From Atopsyche davidsoni (lineage: Eukaryota > Arthropoda > Insecta > Trichoptera > Hydrobiosidae): 64,000 nt of DNA. Made by a program: the position numbers and the translations under genes. Positions 62,086 to 64,000 of the stretch are shown here, piece by piece; the stretch's first letter is position 1; the number at the start of each line of letters is the position of its first letter. Location of the stretch: the NCBI GenBank assembly GCA_022113835.1, contig JAILWY010000010.1:9633001-9697000 (forward strand), given 5' to 3'. Below the pieces are notes generated by a model. The model did no database searches. It was not told where the DNA came from and saw only the letters and a list, made by a program, of their open reading frames with translations.

Positions 62086-62554
62086 TCCCTCCACCATAAT
62101 TCACTGGGTCACTACTGATTTAAATCCATCAATAGTTAAGACCATTATACGGGTAAAATGCTGTCAAACCGTGATTTTGGGCTCTACTGATGAATAGACA
62201 TCAGCAATAAAAATACTAATGCTGAGAGTGTGTTTAATTATTTATTTTCTGTTAAAAACTGCAAATTGGTCTGAAATTGCAAACACCTCTCGAGATAATA
62301 CGTTTATAATTAAAATTATTCTAGGCGCTAAAAATAGAATATGCCAAACTTAAGACCCCAAATCACGTTTTAAACAAATATACCCCTTAATGATCATGAC
62401 TAATGTAAGTGAAAGCGTTATAAAATATTTAATAACAATTAATATTTATATTATATTACACACTCAAATTAAAAAGTGCTCCAATGTTTGAAATACATTT
62501 GCATTTTTATTTAATTTGCACCAGCAGCATTTTTTTTTTATGTAAAACCGGCGT

Positions 62555-62760
62555 GGGTGCTCGGACACCTCTTCTCCGCGCTAGTTAGACAAACTTTTCA
62601 AGCCCCTCCTCTCGACTCTCTTGGTGGAGAAATAATTCTCTGAAAAGGAGATAAAAATATACACACGATACCATAACTGCGATGCCAGCTTCAAACGTGA
62701 AACGGGGAGACAACGCTCGCTGTCGGCTTACCGGCGTCTGACCTACTGGGAGATTTTATT
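62555..62760. other. GC-rich island, candidate conserved element
   Basis: Two GC-richer blocks separated by a short AT tract; the second has CAACGCTCGCTGTCGGC and a minus-strand donor-like CGCCG|GTAAGC. No exon can be defined. Confidence 0.25.
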
Positions 62761-63162
62761 TTCATTACAGGGTTAACGAATATGGAATGGAGAAGTGATA
62801 TTCTAATTTATCTAGTTATATCAATTTAACATAATATTTACCGTGTGGTTTTTTTTTGAATAGCGTATAAGCCGCCGGTTAATTTTATAGAAAAATTATG
62901 TAATTCGGAAGAAACGAATATGGCATATAATTATTTTTATATAAATAATTGTAAAATTAAATGAAAAAGATGTCTATAACATTTTTGGGTTGAATAATAT
63001 AAAGTTTTTATAATTTCAGTTCAATCTTGACATTAGATAAAAATATGTGTTTAATCAGGAAATGCTTATAAAATAAAATTTATATTTCTAATTCTTAGTG
63101 CCTTAATTCAAAACATAAAAGATTCACCGAAATCCGATACCAATCTCTTCAATACGTCAATT

Positions 63163-63655
63163 TCAATAATGATGTTTCCTGTTGTGCGCAGTTATAATTA
63201 GGGAGATACTGTTACAAAAATACCCGGGGTAGTTCACTCTAGATGAGATGCCATAGAATTGAAGTCGGTAAATTGGAGATGTATAGTGTGTATTTATAGC
63301 ACCCTTTGCTCGTTCATAATGATGTTGAAAGAAGTTTGAATGCTTTGAAAGAATCTTCATGCTTGTGGGAACTTCTTTTACATTTTGTCTGGAGCTGAAT
63401 ATGCAGTTCGCCGTACACGCATCGGTTAGAAGGAATTTCAAGTCACACTAACGAGGACCACGCTCGTTGCATCTGGTCTGAACAGAGACTCCCTGCTAAG
63501 AAAGTATTCTTTGACGACAGAAAGACCTCAATATTAGTATATACAGAGAGTAAATGCTGTTTGCCTGTCATTAAAATGTCTATGAAAGCATTGTAGGGGT
63601 GAATATCGTTGTCATTATTTTTGAAAAGACAAACGAGTATGTTTTTAAATATCAC
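63163..63655 (-). other. Two adjacent minus-strand open frames, unrecognised
   Basis: Frames at 63163-63441 and 63443-63655 lie end to end in different phases in a stretch of more balanced composition than its surroundings. Segments such as QMQRAWSSLV and KHSNFFQHHYERAKGAINTH look protein-like, but no domain, start context or splice link is visible. A conserved non-coding block is an alternative. Confidence 0.15.
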
Positions 63656-64000
63656 GTTTTAATTTTTGTATGACGGGAAATATAAACCAAAAACTAAAAT
63701 TTATATTTTTGCATTTTATAAGGTAGAAATTAAAAATATTAGAACTGCATCCGTAGTAATGATTTATAAATGTAACGGGAATTAGACAGCGTAATATTAA
63801 ACATACAACAATAAATAAGACTAGGACATATTTATTTATATTTATAGAAAATTTCATAAATATATATATTTATTATTATATCTGCAAATACGATTTTGAT
63901 CTTTTTTTTATGGAACATGAAGATTTACCCTAAAGTAATTAAATAAACCTGGACGCAAAGCTCTTAACTCGGCAATTTCAATAAACTCGATTTGAGTGGT

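Noticed and set aside
1..64000. tRNA genes, CRISPR arrays, rRNA and endogenous viral genes
   Set aside because: No cloverleaf with paired A and B boxes, no spaced direct-repeat array, no rRNA-like block and no viral protein motif could be found by eye.

Overview
The window is AT-rich arthropod, most likely insect, genomic DNA. It has split genes with consensus splice sites, introns from about 50 bases to over 10 kb, a Tigger/pogo transposase relic, a TTAA-flanked MITE and (TA)n microsatellites. The order cannot be fixed from the sequence. There is no operon structure, CRISPR array, rRNA or convincing tRNA. Nearly all supportable coding sequence lies on the minus strand.

From about 16.1 kb down to 3.0 kb (minus strand) lies an unrecognised gene. 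Four exons join in phase to give a 252-residue, mostly coiled-coil or disordered protein starting from a GC-rich promoter. Its 10.8-kb first intron holds several GC-rich mini-exon candidates with good splice signals (5.7-7.1 kb) and two possible alternative first exons (7.8 and 8.4 kb). Between 17.48 and 17.80 kb a possible two-exon reading frame is also on the minus strand.

The anchor of the window is a cAMP-specific phosphodiesterase of the PDE7 family, coded on the minus strand from about 40.2 kb to 28.8 kb. Eight exons give the conserved N-terminal flank and the complete catalytic domain. They are followed by an unusually long C-terminal tail in two exons. The tail carries four R-R-x-S-x-P motifs and one R-x-x-T-x-P motif, which are PKA and 14-3-3 type sites. 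Two phase-0, 21-base micro-exons at 45.4 and 55.8 kb may be its upstream coding exons; the second reads MPDVR, similar to MLGDVR of vertebrate PDE7. If so, the gene spans at least 27 kb.

Mobile DNA sits in and beside PDE7. There is a 233-bp piggyBac-type MITE with perfect 15-bp inverted ends at 29.6-29.8 kb, a weaker relic of that type at 31.8-32.0 kb, and a broken Tigger/pogo transposase at 40.8-42.2 kb. A ~110-bp dispersed repeat is present in opposite orientations at 32.4 and 42.2 kb, so it brackets the PDE7 catalytic exons.

From 42 to 64 kb there is mostly AT-rich DNA with short, sharply GC-richer islands (47.5, 48.4, 51.6, 52.8, 57.8, 61.2, 62.0, 62.7 kb). Several contain open frames without convincing exon structure and are best read as candidate conserved elements. 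A better exon candidate is at 59.7-59.9 kb (minus). Everything was read by eye from the sequence; no alignment or transcript data were available.
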